A stretch of 64,000 bases of DNA from Chitinophaga agrisoli (GCF_008386695.1 NZ_VUOC01000002.1:488481-552480); one strand, 5' to 3'. Positions 24,109 through 35,500 are shown, counted from the stretch's first letter. The notes: generated from the sequence alone by a model not told the origin. Program-made: numbers and translations.

Positions 24109-27100
24109 TTTTCAACCCAGTTTACAAATGAATAAATACTGCTGTTCAGATCTTCCGCCTCCTTCTTAAAATCGTTGATATCACTCGTGTTAAACAGCTG
24201 GTCCATTTTAATAACGCCCAGGGTACCATTTTCGCCAAACCACTCGTTCGCATTATCCCTGAACACCTCCCGCAACACGGATCTGGCCTCCTCCTTACTT
24301 ATCCTGAGGCCATCAAAAAAATAAGTCAGATCCGCTATGTTATTAGTTTCATGTAAATAGGTATGCAATTGTTTGGCAAAACCGTTACGTATGGATCGAC
24401 TTGCGAGAAAGGCCTTCAGGCGCTTCTGTCCCCAGCTCTTGAACTCGAAGTGTTTATCCTCGCTAGCAAAACCAGTGCCTTTTATCCGGATATCATAACG
24501 GCATTTGCTTCTTGGTTCACCATCTGCCGGCGCGTCACCTGGATCGTCGGCATCTCTGTCATCAATGCTGTCATCGAATCGTATCGTGCCTCCTTGAAAC
24601 AAGCGGGCAGCGTCACGCAGCACCTTGATCTGGAAGCCGGCGCCCACCACCAGGTTTATCGCCTTCCGGTGTTTCAGGTCATTCCACACACTTTCTTTGT
24701 TCTCCCCATTAATAACCGCAAAATTGCGGAAGTCCTTTACATATTCTGACGCAGTCCGTACGAAGTCTTGTCCGGGGGCACAGGTAGCGCAGTTCAACAA
24801 AATATTGGCAGTCAAGGCTGTTTCAAAACCATCGTCACCGCCGATTTCCGTATTAAAAGTAGCATCTGTCCTGGCAGCTCTGATCTCTCTCAGTGCAGCA
24901 AAATCTACCTGGTAATTCTTCGAAGCATCGCCTTTAGCGGCTTTCATTAGTTTCCAGGCATCCACCAAATTGGCATCTATAGACCTGATATTTCCGGCAA
25001 GATGCGCAACCCCGCCAGTAGCCCCAATATCACTCAGGAATTCAGCCAGCGTCGCATTATCCATATTGGTCGACAGCAGGTAATCCAATACACTGTTCAC
25101 ATTGTTTGGCGACAGCTGCGCGCACAATTTACTCACCGCCACTGCATATGCAGCGCCACCTGATTTGGCGTCCAGCTTCTCAAATTTATGACAGATCTCC
25201 TGGGAGAAAAGCTCACAACGGGTACATCCGTCTTTTTCCCTTACTTTTTCAATGATCCTTTGTGCGGCCGCAGCCGTTGCGTATATCATCTGCGGGGCCT
25301 GTTCAGGCTGTACCAGCACAATTACGTCCGGCGCCGTTTCTGTAGCAATGGCCGGAGCCAGCGTATATCGTTTCGCTACAGCCCGGGTAAAAGATGCCGG
25401 ATTAAACCTGGCGTTGGTAGCTCCGGCAATGGCCGCCTGTGCCATTACGCCCACTTCCCCGCTTTCTTTTAACAGACTGCCCTTTACCAGGTCATCTATC
25501 GTACCCACAACTTCAGGTTTAGCAAGCACGGCTGCATCTACTGCAACACCGGCAGGTAGCCGGGGATTTACGATCGGATCAGCAGATACCTGCACATAAT
25601 CTTTCGGACCGCCGCCGCCTTTAAACAGGAAGAATTTGGCCTTTGAAAACTCATCATCAAAACCAGCTACCACTTTAATCTCGTCTACTTCAGTTATACT
25701 GCTATACTTTACTTTGCTGGCGCGGGTAAACATCGGAGATTCTTCCCCAAACCCTTTTATCAGGGCAGCAGACGAGTTCGGAATATCCTTCAGATTTTCA
25801 ACTCCCCTGACGAGGGCTGTTTGTGATACCGGTATCTTGTCCAGCACCGGCTTCAGGCGCCTCACGGTGCTGCTGATCCATTGCAGGCCATTGGCGCCGG
25901 CTACGGCAATGCTGGCATAAGCTGTTACCGCTTTCACCTGGTCCCAGGCCTGGTAATACTGTTGATTAGCGGCATATTCCGCGGGGCTAAGGCTGTTCTT
26001 CTCCGCCTGTATAAAAAGGTCTGCCGCTGCTACTACAGCGGATACCTTCCCGGTAATAGCTGTGATCATTGCCAGTGACGAACCGCCGGTTTCAGGCGCC
26101 GCCAATAGCGCCGTGGCAAGGGTCACCACATTGCCGGCAGTCGTGACAAAGCGGCTAATTTCGGTACGGTGGATGTCGTTGTTATATACCATTGCCATAT
26201 AAGCGGGCACTAAAAACCGTTTCCCCGCGGTAAAGCCATCTTCTGCATAGTTTTGCGCTATCAGGATGGTCACAGGCTCAAATGGATCATATTTTTCCTC
26301 GTACCATACCTTTACGTTCGGTTCGGACCTCTCATCCGCGTTGCGGAGCATTAATGAATCATTCCTCACCCCGTAGTTCTCCGTGAAGTAGACCCTGCCG
26401 GCATCCTCAAATTCAATATCAGCGTTCACAGGCTCAGGACCAGTATAATATGTCGTATACCTGGAAATGTTATACGTCTCATTGTTATCCAGGCCCAGCA
26501 AATACGGTGTCAGGCCAGGATAGTACAAATAAGTAGCGTTTCCGAACATCGGATCAGAAAGCGTGTGCTGCACCGGCTGCACACCCAGCTTACTGAAATT
26601 TGCGGCAATCCATGGATTGATGACGTCAAAAATACCATGCACATCTGCATATCCTACACCGTTGGTGAACTTACGCGATGCACTCCAGAGGTTCCGCAGC
26701 CATTCGTAGTTATTGGCGCGGAAGCCCTCTTTCAGCAGGGCCGGCTGGTCTTCCGGTGGTGTGGTCTGGATCAGGTCCGCTACAATGAACTCCCCGTCAT
26801 CAGAAGTATACCACGCAGGATCCGTATACCAGAAATTATTATTATACCCGTCTTTCAATAACTGGTCCAGCAGGTATTTTCTTTCTTTGAACGTTAGGCC
26901 GGCCAGTGAGCAGGGCGAGTATCTGTCTACCATTATCCTGTTAATGGCTGCCGCATCTGCGCCGGCGCCTATGGCAGTCTGCAACTCCTTCAGCTTTTCC
27001 ACATTACCCTGGGCCAGCTTTAACAGTTCCTCCTGCGTTTTCAGGCGCGCGTCATCCAGGATTTTGCTGCCATTATACCTGATACCCTGTGTGATGATCG

Positions 27101-30100
27101 ACGTCACAAACTTGATAGTAGCCAGCAAGCTCCGCCAGTTCGCGGTGAACTGCCGGCCCATACAGGAAGAGAGGCCCTGGAGCTCATCTTCCTTCATAGT
27201 CGCTATAGTGAAATAGGCAACATAATCTGCAAAGGTTTTCTTTTCATCCAGCGCATCCAGCAGGAAGGCTTTTAATGTAACAGGGCCGCCAATTTTGTAG
27301 TTAAAGTGGATATTGTCATTCGCGAGGAGGAAATTGCCATTGTCAAGCTCCAGGAAGGCCACATCGCCTGCCTTTTTATTTTTAAGGGTAATTTCCAGCG
27401 CTTCCGAATCACTGGCGGGCTTCAGGTCCACAATACTGAGCAAAGCCGTTTTGGGGCCCGCTGCTGTATAAGTACCGGAGATGGCTGCGTTCTGCACTAC
27501 ACTGGCATAGCGGGAGGCATAACTGATGAACTTACCGCCCTTTACGCCCATGAACACGCCGATACCGGAGCTGGGTTTCAGCTGTGCCGTATAGGTATCC
27601 TCATAGAATTTCGTTTGATCATCGCTGCGCCGGAAACCTTTGAAGGTGTTCCCTTCATTATACAGGCTATAGGACACGTTGCCTATCTTAAAGGACACCA
27701 GGGTACCCAGTGGGATCAGCGTTTCCGTAGGGTTGCTCAGGTCCGCCTTGCCTTTCAGCTCGCTGAACGTTCTATCCAGTGTAGAGAAGCGCGGCTTAGT
27801 GGCATTTGCCGGCAAGGTTACATACAACCCGGACGGTGCGATGAACGTATAGGTGCCGTTCGTTTTATCGTTGCCGGGCGTCACGTTCTTCAGCTTGTCA
27901 AATACCTTGATATCGTCATAAGACACGCTGCCGCTCTCCTGGTCGTCTTCCAGCAGGCCCCATACATGACCCGGGTCATATACAATATCCCACTGGTATT
28001 TGAGCAGGCCATAGCCATTGTTATAATCCATCAGGTTATCCGTGCTGCCTTTCTCCAGCCCAATACCCGCACTGAAACTATGCTCCAGCGTAAACGCGCC
28101 ATGCCCCGTTTCATGGGCTACGGTACGGCCCACTGCCTCTGGCGATGCATTTTTTACAAACACAAATCCAAACTGGCTCTGGCGCGGCATCTTGCCTTCC
28201 AGGTCACCATCGCTGAGGGCCGCTTCATTCACCAGGAACAGGTATACCGTGTTGTCGTCCACACTGTGGGATCGGGTGTAAGCTTTCTTCAGGGCTTTTT
28301 CCTCGCCCGTGAAACCATCGCTCAGGAATGCGCTCCTGCTGTCCTGCAGCAAGCCGTTATTATCATCATCCCAATCCTTATTATCGCGGAAGCTTTCATC
28401 CGTTTCCACCGTATAGCTAACCCCTATCTTGCCATAAGCCTTTTGCAGGCTGCTCTCAATGGCTTCCAGCGGTACGGCCGTCTGCGCGCCTACTGGCACC
28501 AGCACGATCTTCTTTTGTACCGGTCCATAACCGGACACCAGCAGCTTACCCAGGCTCAGATACTGTCCGCCGCTTTGCGGGTACGCAGCATATATTTCCT
28601 GTGCATCGCCGGCAGGGCCGCCGGTTATTTTGATGGTGTACGTATTGCCATTCCGCTCAACCGGGTAGCTCACACCTTTGCCACTGACAAACAGGAGCTT
28701 TGCCGGATCAATATCACTGGCCGCCTGCTGCAGCGTGGCGATCACTTCTTCCTGCTCATTCGGTACGATAGCTTTGGCGCTTACACGGTATTTGCCGCCT
28801 CCCAGCGACTCGTAACTCTGCTCCAGTACGGTTTTGCCTGCATAATCATCTTTCCAGGCGTCAAAAGCATATTTGCTGTTGGGCGAGGCTGCAAACGTCA
28901 CCATACCCTTATCCAGTGACAGGGTATTAAGCGCAGCCAGGGCAGCCGGGTTCCCGGCCAGGTCATGGTTCCGTTTACCCGCCGCTGTTACCTTACCGTT
29001 CTTATCTATATTGTACATATTACCGTCCACATCTTCCAGCGTGAGCGGTAATGTTTTACCCTTGTCTTTATAGTTCACCACCTCCTGCTCGCCAGTCTGG
29101 CTGTCCTTCAGCGTAATGGTCCCATCTGCCGTATCTACGGCAATGTTTTCCTTTGTGAAGATGTGCAGCTTCGTAACAATATCGGGCGGCAGATCGCCGG
29201 ATTTCGTTTGCCCCACATCGTTACCGCCCCGTTGCTCCTTCACCGCATCGCTCACGAACTTATCAATACCATCGGTCACCGCCTGCATTTCTCCTTTGAT
29301 CACGACCAGGTCGGTATTAACAGTTATCCTGTCGAACTTCATCAGTAAACCAATGCCAAAGCCCGGCGTTACCACACGGCCTTTGCCGGTAAATACGCCA
29401 TCGCTGCCGCTTACTTCCGTTAACAGGATATCAAAATGGCCTATACGCACGATCAAACCGGGTACGGCGGCTATCAGGGGCTTGGTATTGGCAGGGGCCG
29501 TCAGATCGCCCGGTACGCCGCAAACAAAGGTTTTGAGCGAGTCTGTGGTCACGGTCACCAGGTCGCTGTATGGCCCATAAACCCCGGCTATCCGCCATTG
29601 CAGGCGGGCCTCATAGGCACGGTTAGGCTCCAGGCTGTTAATATCCAGTGCGGTATCCTGCGGTTTTTCCGAGGTGATCCAGTCAAATTCCACATCGCCT
29701 TTTTTGGTAGCGCGGTATTGCAGCCGGTAGGTTTCTACCTGGTAAGCGGCATTGCCAGGCGCCAGCGGCCATGACCAATGAATGGTACGCTGACCGGTAA
29801 CCGTGCCTTTCAGCGTGGGTTTGGTAATGTTGTTGGCCTTAAACGGATCGCTGCCCAGGTAAGAGAAGGTACAGCTGCGGCTAAAGCCCTGGTTATTGTA
29901 CATATCACGGCCGCCTTTATCACGGGCCTGCACCACCCACGCATAGTCCATGCTGTCTGTCAGCTGGGGCTCGCCGGGACCATATACGATCGTATTGGTT
30001 TGTGTAGTAACCGTATAAATGGGCCGGGCGCTACGGATAATATAATCAGGGTTGCTGCCTTTGGGTTTTATTTCATACAGGGAAAATATATATTCCGTGG

Positions 30101-30719
30101 CATCCCCAAAAGGACTGGGCGTATTACGGGTGCTCCAGTTAAAAGTAAGGAACTGGGGATCGCGTTTCTCCACACGGCTGCCGCAAACAGGCTGGTTCAG
30201 GAGGGGCGGATCGTTCTTCTGGAAGAAGAAGATATTAGCGCCGGCATTACTTACCTGTACTTTGGGACGGCGATAGTCAAATGCCGTGAAACTGATCCGG
30301 TAAGCGCCTTCCGGCAGGGCCTTGGTACGTTCATATTCATCACGGCTAAAGCCGTTGCTGAACTCAAGATTATTGCTTTGCAGGTAATCAAACAGGTCTG
30401 TGCCACCAATAACAGTGGGTACACCCGGGCTCAGACTAATGGGCCTGGGGTTAAAGGTCTGCGCACTACGCATGATCACCTGTCCGTTCCTTTCTACTGT
30501 CAGCTGCAGCCGTACATCATAGGCGGGTTTGGTAAGATCGTTCTGTACCAGTATCACGCGCAGTTTATCGCTGCCTGGCACAGCATAATCCGGCAGATAC
30601 ACGCTGTAAGGCGGTATGATCTGGGTACTGGCAGTTATCGCGTACTGTTGGGCGCGCAGGCTGGTCTTTACTGTCAGCAACAGTAGCAGGCATAACAGGT
30701 ATCGGAATATACGGAACAT
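24105..30719 (-). CDS. Giant exported polymorphic-toxin-like protein: Fn3 modules, HETGH metallopeptidase motif, C-terminal nuclease candidate
   Basis: About 2,204 aa from the ATG at 30719; a TTG at 30749 would overlap the previous stop but adds ten residues before the signal peptide (M-F-R-I-F-R-Y-L-L-C). Order: N-terminal beta domain (about 25-180); Fn3-like modules (about 185-400); long beta-rich part; H-E-T-G-H at residues 869-873 with a later D-N-L-M-D-Y, as in zinc metallopeptidases that end in Met-turns; helical and hydrophobic pre-toxin region (about 1590-1660, L-A-T-A-L-L-A-A); and a C-terminal domain with Y-D-I-R (Asp2076), then F-E-F-K-S-W (Glu2092, Lys2094). Asp ... Glu-x-Lys is the PD-(D/E)xK nuclease pattern. 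No T9SS domain is seen. The downstream propeller is the likely immunity partner. Confidence 0.75.
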   Translation of the reverse strand: MFRIFRYLLCLLLLLTVKTSLRAQQYAITASTQIIPPYSVYLPDYAVPGSDKLRVILVQNDLTKPAYDVRLQLTVERNGQVIMRSAQTFNPRPISLSPGVPTVIGGTDLFDYLQSNNLEFSNGFSRDEYERTKALPEGAYRISFTAFDYRRPKVQVSNAGANIFFFQKNDPPLLNQPVCGSRVEKRDPQFLTFNWSTRNTPSPFGDATEYIFSLYEIKPKGSNPDYIIRSARPIYTVTTQTNTIVYGPGEPQLTDSMDYAWVVQARDKGGRDMYNNQGFSRSCTFSYLGSDPFKANNITKPTLKGTVTGQRTIHWSWPLAPGNAAYQVETYRLQYRATKKGDVEFDWITSEKPQDTALDINSLEPNRAYEARLQWRIAGVYGPYSDLVTVTTDSLKTFVCGVPGDLTAPANTKPLIAAVPGLIVRIGHFDILLTEVSGSDGVFTGKGRVVTPGFGIGLLMKFDRITVNTDLVVIKGEMQAVTDGIDKFVSDAVKEQRGGNDVGQTKSGDLPPDIVTKLHIFTKENIAVDTADGTITLKDSQTGEQEVVNYKDKGKTLPLTLEDVDGNMYNIDKNGKVTAAGKRNHDLAGNPAALAALNTLSLDKGMVTFAASPNSKYAFDAWKDDYAGKTVLEQSYESLGGGKYRVSAKAIVPNEQEEVIATLQQAASDIDPAKLLFVSGKGVSYPVERNGNTYTIKITGGPAGDAQEIYAAYPQSGGQYLSLGKLLVSGYGPVQKKIVLVPVGAQTAVPLEAIESSLQKAYGKIGVSYTVETDESFRDNKDWDDDNNGLLQDSRSAFLSDGFTGEEKALKKAYTRSHSVDDNTVYLFLVNEAALSDGDLEGKMPRQSQFGFVFVKNASPEAVGRTVAHETGHGAFTLEHSFSAGIGLEKGSTDNLMDYNNGYGLLKYQWDIVYDPGHVWGLLEDDQESGSVSYDDIKVFDKLKNVTPGNDKTNGTYTFIAPSGLYVTLPANATKPRFSTLDRTFSELKGKADLSNPTETLIPLGTLVSFKIGNVSYSLYNEGNTFKGFRRSDDQTKFYEDTYTAQLKPSSGIGVFMGVKGGKFISYASRYASVVQNAAISGTYTAAGPKTALLSIVDLKPASDSEALEITLKNKKAGDVAFLELDNGNFLLANDNIHFNYKIGGPVTLKAFLLDALDEKKTFADYVAYFTIATMKEDELQGLSSCMGRQFTANWRSLLATIKFVTSIITQGIRYNGSKILDDARLKTQEELLKLAQGNVEKLKELQTAIGAGADAAAINRIMVDRYSPCSLAGLTFKERKYLLDQLLKDGYNNNFWYTDPAWYTSDDGEFIVADLIQTTPPEDQPALLKEGFRANNYEWLRNLWSASRKFTNGVGYADVHGIFDVINPWIAANFSKLGVQPVQHTLSDPMFGNATYLYYPGLTPYLLGLDNNETYNISRYTTYYTGPEPVNADIEFEDAGRVYFTENYGVRNDSLMLRNADERSEPNVKVWYEEKYDPFEPVTILIAQNYAEDGFTAGKRFLVPAYMAMVYNNDIHRTEISRFVTTAGNVVTLATALLAAPETGGSSLAMITAITGKVSAVVAAADLFIQAEKNSLSPAEYAANQQYYQAWDQVKAVTAYASIAVAGANGLQWISSTVRRLKPVLDKIPVSQTALVRGVENLKDIPNSSAALIKGFGEESPMFTRASKVKYSSITEVDEIKVVAGFDDEFSKAKFFLFKGGGGPKDYVQVSADPIVNPRLPAGVAVDAAVLAKPEVVGTIDDLVKGSLLKESGEVGVMAQAAIAGATNARFNPASFTRAVAKRYTLAPAIATETAPDVIVLVQPEQAPQMIYATAAAAQRIIEKVREKDGCTRCELFSQEICHKFEKLDAKSGGAAYAVAVSKLCAQLSPNNVNSVLDYLLSTNMDNATLAEFLSDIGATGGVAHLAGNIRSIDANLVDAWKLMKAAKGDASKNYQVDFAALREIRAARTDATFNTEIGGDDGFETALTANILLNCATCAPGQDFVRTASEYVKDFRNFAVINGENKESVWNDLKHRKAINLVVGAGFQIKVLRDAARLFQGGTIRFDDSIDDRDADDPGDAPADGEPRSKCRYDIRIKGTGFASEDKHFEFKSWGQKRLKAFLASRSIRNGFAKQLHTYLHETNNIADLTYFFDGLRISKEEARSVLREVFRDNANEWFGENGTLGVIKMDQLFNTSDINDFKKEAEDLNSSIYSFVNWVEK

Positions 30720-30745
30720 GCTTAATCTTATATTATACTTGATTA

Positions 30746-32527
30746 TCAAAACGAATAGGTATAATTAACGGTGGTAGTGAGCTCGTTATAACCGCGCTGG
30801 TTGGCCGCAGCGCCATGCAGCAGCCACATTACGGTACCGCCTATATTATGCGACTGGCGTCCAAAAAACCGCTTCTTACCATCCACCGGGGCGCTTTCTG
30901 CCTGTTTGCCTTTGGGCGAGTAGTTAAGATTGAGCGCCGTGTTAAAAAGGGAACTGGTGGTGCTGGTACGCACGCCTGCATTATCAGTAGTGGCCCTGGT
31001 AATGTTGTAATTCGCATTAAGGCCGGCGCGCAGCGTCTTATCCAGGTATTGCCTGTTCACCCCTACACCGGGTCCCATAAAACTGGTGCTTAAACCAGGC
31101 GCGGTATTGCGGTAGTAGTTCACAGATCCCGTCATGGACAGGGATTTAGGCTGCAGATTATAGGCATAGCTCAGGTTAGAAGTAAAAAATCTGCTCAGGT
31201 TGGCCACCGCATCCTCCGCGTTGCTTTTGTCACTGGCATATTGGTAAGAGGTGTTCAGGGAAATGGATTGCTGCCTTTCCTTATTCCCGGTGCGGTACAT
31301 GATAGCCGCATTATAGGTATTGTTCACCTGGTAAAAATTCAGCGTGTCCAGCGGATCTGTAAAATAGGGATCCACCATCGGCCGGATCCGCGTATAGTTG
31401 CTGAAGTTGGAATACCCGCCGTTAAACGCCCAGTGATCGTTGACCACTACCCCGGCGGTTATATTAGCTACCCAGTGGCGGGTATCGCTGTTTTTGCTGT
31501 GATCCAGGTTATTGACCTGCATACCTGCGTTGGCAGAGAGGTTCAGCTTTCCGTTAAACAGCTGTACAGTGGGCGCCACGGTAATATTACGCATATCGTT
31601 CACCACGTTATAAGCGCCCAGCGTTACATAATCCGGGGCCACCCTTTCATAACGCAGCTGTACGGTGTAAAAGCTACCGGTATATCCCAGGCCCGCCTGT
31701 ATGGCGTCAAAATAACGGGTGCTGGAAGTGGGCGACAGGAAATTGCCCAGGAAATTAGAAGTGCCCCGGGTGCTGTCAAACTTCGTTAGCTCTGAGCGGG
31801 TATCCCGGTTAATGGCGGAAATAGAATACTCTACATCCACAAATACCCGGCGGGCAACGCTCTGGCGAAGGCTAAAAGCCACGGCCACATTTTCACGGGG
31901 CGTAAGATTGGCGTCATCCGGTATATAGGGCAGCGAAGAAGCTTTATCCTTTGCATGGAAAATAGTCACGCCATAAGCATTACCATCCGCTTCATAGCCC
32001 ATCTTTAAACCATAGCCGTTACGCTCGTAGGCGGCACGCGCATAACTTTCCGGCGCGGCCGCGTCAAAAGGAACGGCTTTGAGCAGGCGGCCATACATGG
32101 CAGACACGCGCCATTTACCAGGGCTCAACTCCACGCCTGCCCCGTCAAATAAATGGCCCGCCAGGGTATAGCTGCTGAAATTCATGCTGGTCGTGCCAAA
32201 ATAGGCCCGCGCCCATTTGTAGGCCGGCGCAAACCGGAACTGGTTAAAGGGCTGCGAATAATTCCGGCCCTGGTTGCTGTAGTTAAAAGAAAAGGGCATA
32301 TCATATCCAAAAAGATTGATGTTGATATTGCCGTTCAGATACCAGGCCAGCGGATCACGCCGGCTTTCAATACCGCTGGCGGAATAGGCGGTAACGCTGC
32401 TGTTTACGGAGCCGCTCATGGCGACGCCCTTTTTTACTCCCAGCTGGTCCAGCGCCTGGGATTGGACCTGCCTGGCTCCCAACAACAGGGCCATCAGTGT
32501 CAGACAGTAATGTATATAGCGCTTCAT
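30746..32527 (-). CDS. Outer-membrane beta-barrel protein of the adhesin/toxin operon
   Basis: A 593-aa protein with signal peptide (about 1-24, ending V-Q-S-Q). From residue 60 on it has alternating polar/hydrophobic strands of 9-12 residues rich in aromatic girdle residues, for example W-Y-L-N-G-N-I-N-I-N-L-F-G-Y and Y-T-V-Q-L-R-Y-E-R-V. It ends with a strand terminating in aromatic F (T-V-N-Y-T-Y-S-F), the usual C-terminal signature of outer-membrane barrels. I estimate 20 or more strands. It is about twice the length of PorP/SprF, the barrel that accompanies SprB, so it is not clearly that family. Its place between adhesins and toxin suggests an anchor or exit channel for one of them. That role is inferred. 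Confidence 0.8.
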   Translation of the reverse strand: MKRYIHYCLTLMALLLGARQVQSQALDQLGVKKGVAMSGSVNSSVTAYSASGIESRRDPLAWYLNGNININLFGYDMPFSFNYSNQGRNYSQPFNQFRFAPAYKWARAYFGTTSMNFSSYTLAGHLFDGAGVELSPGKWRVSAMYGRLLKAVPFDAAAPESYARAAYERNGYGLKMGYEADGNAYGVTIFHAKDKASSLPYIPDDANLTPRENVAVAFSLRQSVARRVFVDVEYSISAINRDTRSELTKFDSTRGTSNFLGNFLSPTSSTRYFDAIQAGLGYTGSFYTVQLRYERVAPDYVTLGAYNVVNDMRNITVAPTVQLFNGKLNLSANAGMQVNNLDHSKNSDTRHWVANITAGVVVNDHWAFNGGYSNFSNYTRIRPMVDPYFTDPLDTLNFYQVNNTYNAAIMYRTGNKERQQSISLNTSYQYASDKSNAEDAVANLSRFFTSNLSYAYNLQPKSLSMTGSVNYYRNTAPGLSTSFMGPGVGVNRQYLDKTLRAGLNANYNITRATTDNAGVRTSTTSSLFNTALNLNYSPKGKQAESAPVDGKKRFFGRQSHNIGGTVMWLLHGAAANQRGYNELTTTVNYTYSF

Positions 32528-32543
32528 AGGTATATAATGCGTT

Positions 32544-35500
32544 TTACCGGGTGATGATGAACCGTATGTCCCTGCTCTCGCTTTCCGCGATCACCCTGAG
32601 TATATATGTACCGGGGATGGGGTTATCCAGGGAGAACTGGTCCTCTATCGTTAATGTGTTTGAATACTGTTTTTTACCTGCTATGCCGCCATTGATGGTA
32701 TACACATATACCACTACCTGTTGCTTCCTGTTCAGCGTTATCCTGAACCGGAATTGGCCCTCGTTTGGATTAGGCGCAAGCGTTACCGTATCTATTACAT
32801 GCACCGGTACATCATAGCCAGGCCCGGAGAGCGGGTCATATTCGTTGATCTCAATATCTTTCCGGAGGGAATACGTACAGGCCTCAAAACGCGCGGTCAT
32901 CTCTACCCAATAGGTACCGGGACTATTAAATTTGATCAGTGGCATGCCTTTATCATAACCAAGCAGCACTGCCTCCGGAGAAAACGCCCATTTTGTTTCG
33001 TCAGGCGCCGGCAGGCTGATCTCCGTTATTGCCAGGGTATCCAGCGCATTCTTACGGGATGCCACCAGGAAATCAATATCCGGCCGGGTATTGGCTTTGG
33101 GAATGATGGTCTCATTGGCTGTAATACAGCCATTAGCATCCTGCACTTTAATATGGTAGGTACCCGCAGACAGCTGGTCAAAGCTGCCGGAACTTTGCCA
33201 GGCCGCTTCATCCAGCGAATATTGGTAGGGCGTAAGCCCGCCCTGTACCTGCGCATCCAGCAGGCCATCGCTTAAACCATCACACACAGGACCAGCCGCG
33301 GTAGTAACCACCAGGAGATCCGGCTGCACAATAGCATAGTTAAACGAGGCGGAACAACCCGTGCCATCCGCGATAGTGAGTGCATAATTACCGGCAGGGA
33401 TATTAATAGCATCCGGCCCGGAGAGATCCGCCGTATTCCAGTTATAAGTATAATTCCCATCGCCACCGGCAGGACTTACTTTAATAGCCCCATCTGCCTG
33501 GCCAAAACAGTTAACCGGAATAACATTAGCCGTAGCAGTGATGGCAGGATATTGCGTAGTAACATTAGTCGTGGTATTAGCGGCACAGCCATTGACATCT
33601 TTTACCTGCAGCGTATAATTACCGGCGCTTAATGCCGCAAAACTGTTATCATCCTGTGCGGCGCCGTTGTTCAATGAATAACCATAAGGCGGTATACCAC
33701 CACCAGCCTGTAAGGTGATCTTACCGGTAGGTTGCGCGCCACATACCAGGTTCTCAATACCCGTAACAGCAAGTGATACAGGCGCAGCCGGTTGTTGCAG
33801 CACTACGTTCCTGGTAATTATACAGCCGCGGCCATCCTGGATCTTTATTTGATAATTACCGGTGGACAGGTTGCTGTAATGGCCGTTGGTGGTGTAAGCG
33901 CTGTTATTGATACTATACTGGTAGCCGGCGTAACCATCGCCATTACCGCCGCTGGCGGCTACATTGATAACCCCGTCCGCCAAACCGTAACAGGAAATAG
34001 CTATCCCGTTAAAATCAGATATCGTCACCCCGGCGGTTAAAGGGGCAGCTGGCGCCGTGATAGCTAATACATCAGACACCGCGGAGTAACAACCCGCCGC
34101 ATCTTTAATACGGACCGTATAATGGCCGGCATGGAACCCTGTATTATTATTAAAAGCAGTAAACACACCCCCATCCAGGGAGTACTCGTAGGTAAGCGCG
34201 CCGGTTCCACCATGCGCTTGCACATTAATGCTACCCTTCGTACCAAAACAAACGATCTCGCTACGGGTGATGTTATCTACCACGATCGGCGCATTTTGCG
34301 TATTCACCTGCACAGTAATGGATACACCACAACTATTCACATCTCTTACTGCCACTGTATAACTGCCCGCTACCAGGCCGGTGAACATGCCGCTGGATTG
34401 CCAGTTGGTATTATCTATACTATATTGTAAACCACCTGCTCCCCCACTGCCCGCTACCCTGATACCACCCGCGGGAATACCCGCGCAGGTTACATCCTGT
34501 TTGCTGACCAACTGCAGATCAATAGCCTGCGCAGATTCTGTGAAACTATAGGTAGCAACTGCTTCACATCCCCTGGCATCTTTTACACGCAGAACATGCG
34601 TACCGGCATTGATATTTTGTATAAGCGCTGCGCTGCCAAAAGGCCCGTTATCCAAGGCATAGGTGTAGCCGCTGTACGTACCGCCATTCCCACCCGTAGC
34701 AGTGATCTGGGCAAACCCGTTGCTCCCGCCTGCACAGGAAATATTGTAACCATTGTAGTCTGATAGTTTCGCCGTAAAACTCAACTGGGCCGGCGGAGCA
34801 GTAACAGACAAAATACCAGTATTGGTAACAGCACAACCATGCCCATCAGTGAATTGCAGTGCATAATCTCCGGCGGTTAAAGGAGCACCGATGACATACG
34901 GTGTTTGGCTGGCCCAATTATCTGTGCTAAGCCAGTACTGGTAAATACCATCTCCACCCGTAGCAGTAAAATCGATATTAGCCGTACTGCCATAACAGCT
35001 GATATCCGTGAGTGCCAAATTTTGAATACTAAGCGCAGGATAAGTATATACAATGGAGATCAACGTATCCTTTGAACAACCATTGGCATCAGTGATATGT
35101 AAAGTATAATCACCCTGTGCCAGGTTCGTCATAGCAGCGCTGGCGGCTACGCCGTTCATTAAGATAGCATAAGGCGCTGCGCCACCGGAGATACTGGTAG
35201 TAATACTACCGGTTGATTGGCCATAACAGGTAATATCCTGCTTAGTAGCATTGATAACAATAGACGGTTCAGTCAGGGTAACATGGTCAGTCACTTCACA
35301 ACCACGGCCATCCTTTACACGGATGGTATACGCTCCGGCTGCCAGGTTGCTGAAACGGTTAGCGCTTTGATAAGGGTCGCCATTGAGGCTGTATTGATAG
35401 CCGCTATAACTGCCACCGTTACCGCCGGCACCGTTAACGGTAATGCTACCATCACCCGCATGGGTGCAGGAAAGATTGAAACCATGATGGTCAGATAGTT

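Noticed and set aside
27306-28919. A 537-codon open frame on the plus strand
   Set aside because: It is antisense to the giant toxin-like gene, in a frame opened by that gene's codon bias. It has no start-site context, domain or signal peptide.
29778-30686. A 302-codon open frame on the plus strand
   Set aside because: It lies opposite the Fn3-like part of the toxin gene and has a repetitive, arginine/glycine-rich translation without family features.
30719-30749. TTG start for the giant toxin gene at 30749
   Set aside because: It would place ten residues in front of a clean signal peptide. The ATG at 30719 is better placed.
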